A DNA stretch of 6,250 bases. Origin: an uncultured bacterium. Its GTDB lineage: Bacteria > Bacillota > Clostridia > Oscillospirales > Acutalibacteraceae. This document shows positions 5,839 through 6,250 of the stretch, in pieces. Numbering within the stretch: the first letter of the stretch is position 1; the number at the start of each line of letters is the position of its first letter. The notes below the pieces were generated by a model. It saw only the letters and a list, made by a program, of their open reading frames with translations, was not told the origin of the DNA and did no database searches. The position numbers and the translations under genes are program-made. Location of the stretch: positions 1 through 6,250 of the forward strand of contig CAJMOI010000119.1 of assembly GCA_905215105.1 (NCBI GenBank), given 5' to 3'.

Positions 5839-6250
5839 GCTTCACCGCCTCCTCTTCGTGTTTGCCTCGCAGCTGACCGCAGGAGGCCTCTATGTCGGAA
5901 CCCAGCGTCCGGCGGACGGTGACGGGGATTCCGTGATTTTCCAGAATCCCGCTGAACCGGCGCAGGCGGTCCTGGGTGCTTTTTTGATAATTGGCGCCGG
6001 TCACGTCGTTGACCGGAATCAGGTTTACATGGCACAGCATCCCTTTCAGCCGCCGGGCCAGCTCCTGAGCGCAGGCGTCGGTGTCATTAACGCCCCGGAT
6101 CATGGCATATTCAAAGGAAATGCGGCGATGGGTGGTTTCCGCATAATACCGGCAGGCTTTCAGCAGCGCTTCCACATTCCATTTCCGGTTTACCGGCATG
6201 GTGCGGGAACGGATCTGGTCATTGGGGGCATGGAGGGAAACCGACAAGGT
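5822..6250 (-). CDS. rlmN: 23S rRNA (adenine2503-C2)/tRNA m2A37 methyltransferase RlmN, C-terminal part
   Basis: RlmN is a radical-SAM enzyme that methylates C2 of A2503 in 23S rRNA and of A37 in some tRNAs. The gene enters from the right edge; about 142 C-terminal residues of a protein usually near 350 are present, and the CxxxCxxC iron-sulfur motif lies outside the window. Family signatures are SVSLHAPND, RSRTMPVNRKW, ISFEYAMIRGVND, CHVNLIPVND and GIPVTVRRTLGSDIEASCGQL. The Cys in ASCGQL (codon 5879-5881) matches the cysteine that becomes methylated during catalysis (Cys355 in E. coli), so the fragment looks functional. The end carries a short charged tail (KHEEEAVKRENRQ) that contains the prpC ribosome binding site and overlaps prpC by 17 nt. 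The ATG-like start often called near 6247 is internal. Confidence 0.95.
   Translation of the reverse strand, partial: TLSVSLHAPNDQIRSRTMPVNRKWNVEALLKACRYYAETTHRRISFEYAMIRGVNDTDACAQELARRLKGMLCHVNLIPVNDVTGANYQKSTQDRLRRFSGILENHGIPVTVRRTLGSDIEASCGQLRGKHEEEAVKRENRQ

Noticed and set aside
4153..5922. 589-codon open frame on the + strand across prkC, prpC and rlmN
   Set aside because: It lies antisense to three genes with complete, motif-rich products. Its translation is His/Gly/Val-rich with no recognisable domain, and it crosses gene boundaries. It is a by-product of codon use in GC-rich genes.

Overview
The window looks like core chromosome of a Gram-positive bacterium in the class Clostridia, probably an Oscillospiraceae/Ruminococcaceae-type anaerobe. 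This rests on the GatCAB amidotransferase, the PASTA-domain kinase with its PP2C phosphatase next to rsgA and thiN (a classic Firmicutes gene order), purine-rich AGGAGG-type ribosome binding sites and moderately high GC. The genus cannot be fixed from this sequence alone. I see no mobile element, CRISPR array, tRNA or rRNA.

Layout. The left edge (1-470, + strand) is the 3' end of gatB. Everything else runs leftward on the - strand. Read in transcription order from the right edge: the 3' end of rlmN (5822-6250), prpC/stp phosphatase (5113-5838), prkC/pknB PASTA kinase (3043-5088), rsgA ribosome-assembly GTPase (2125-3024) and thiN thiamine pyrophosphokinase (1511-2152). These five are almost certainly one transcription unit: they overlap by 17 nt (rlmN/prpC) or 28 nt (rsgA/thiN), or lie 24 nt (prpC/prkC) and 18 nt (prkC/rsgA) apart. 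A hairpin with a T-run at 1449-1479 ends the unit after thiN. A NYN-domain protein with two OST-HTH/LOTUS domains follows (445-1398), and its 3' end overlaps gatB tail to tail by 26 nt. No stretch over 300 bases is without a gene; the largest gap is 1399-1510.

How the genes work together. prpC and prkC form the antagonistic Ser/Thr phosphatase/kinase pair that senses cell-wall fragments through extracellular PASTA repeats. rsgA (30S maturation) and rlmN (23S rRNA/tRNA m2A methylation) tie the cluster to ribosome function, and RsgA/CpgA is a known PrkC substrate in Bacillus subtilis. thiN makes thiamine diphosphate. Compared with the Bacillus order rlmN-prpC-prkC-rsgA-rpe-thiN, rpe is absent here.

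Most of the window is ordinary housekeeping sequence. The best observation is a near-perfect rho-independent terminator for gatB at 542-578, embedded inside the NYN-LOTUS coding sequence. Its stem is built from the codons of the conserved YPxFxxxNYGY motif of the second LOTUS domain. The first LOTUS domain encodes the same motif with codons that do not make a good stem or T-run, which provides an internal control.
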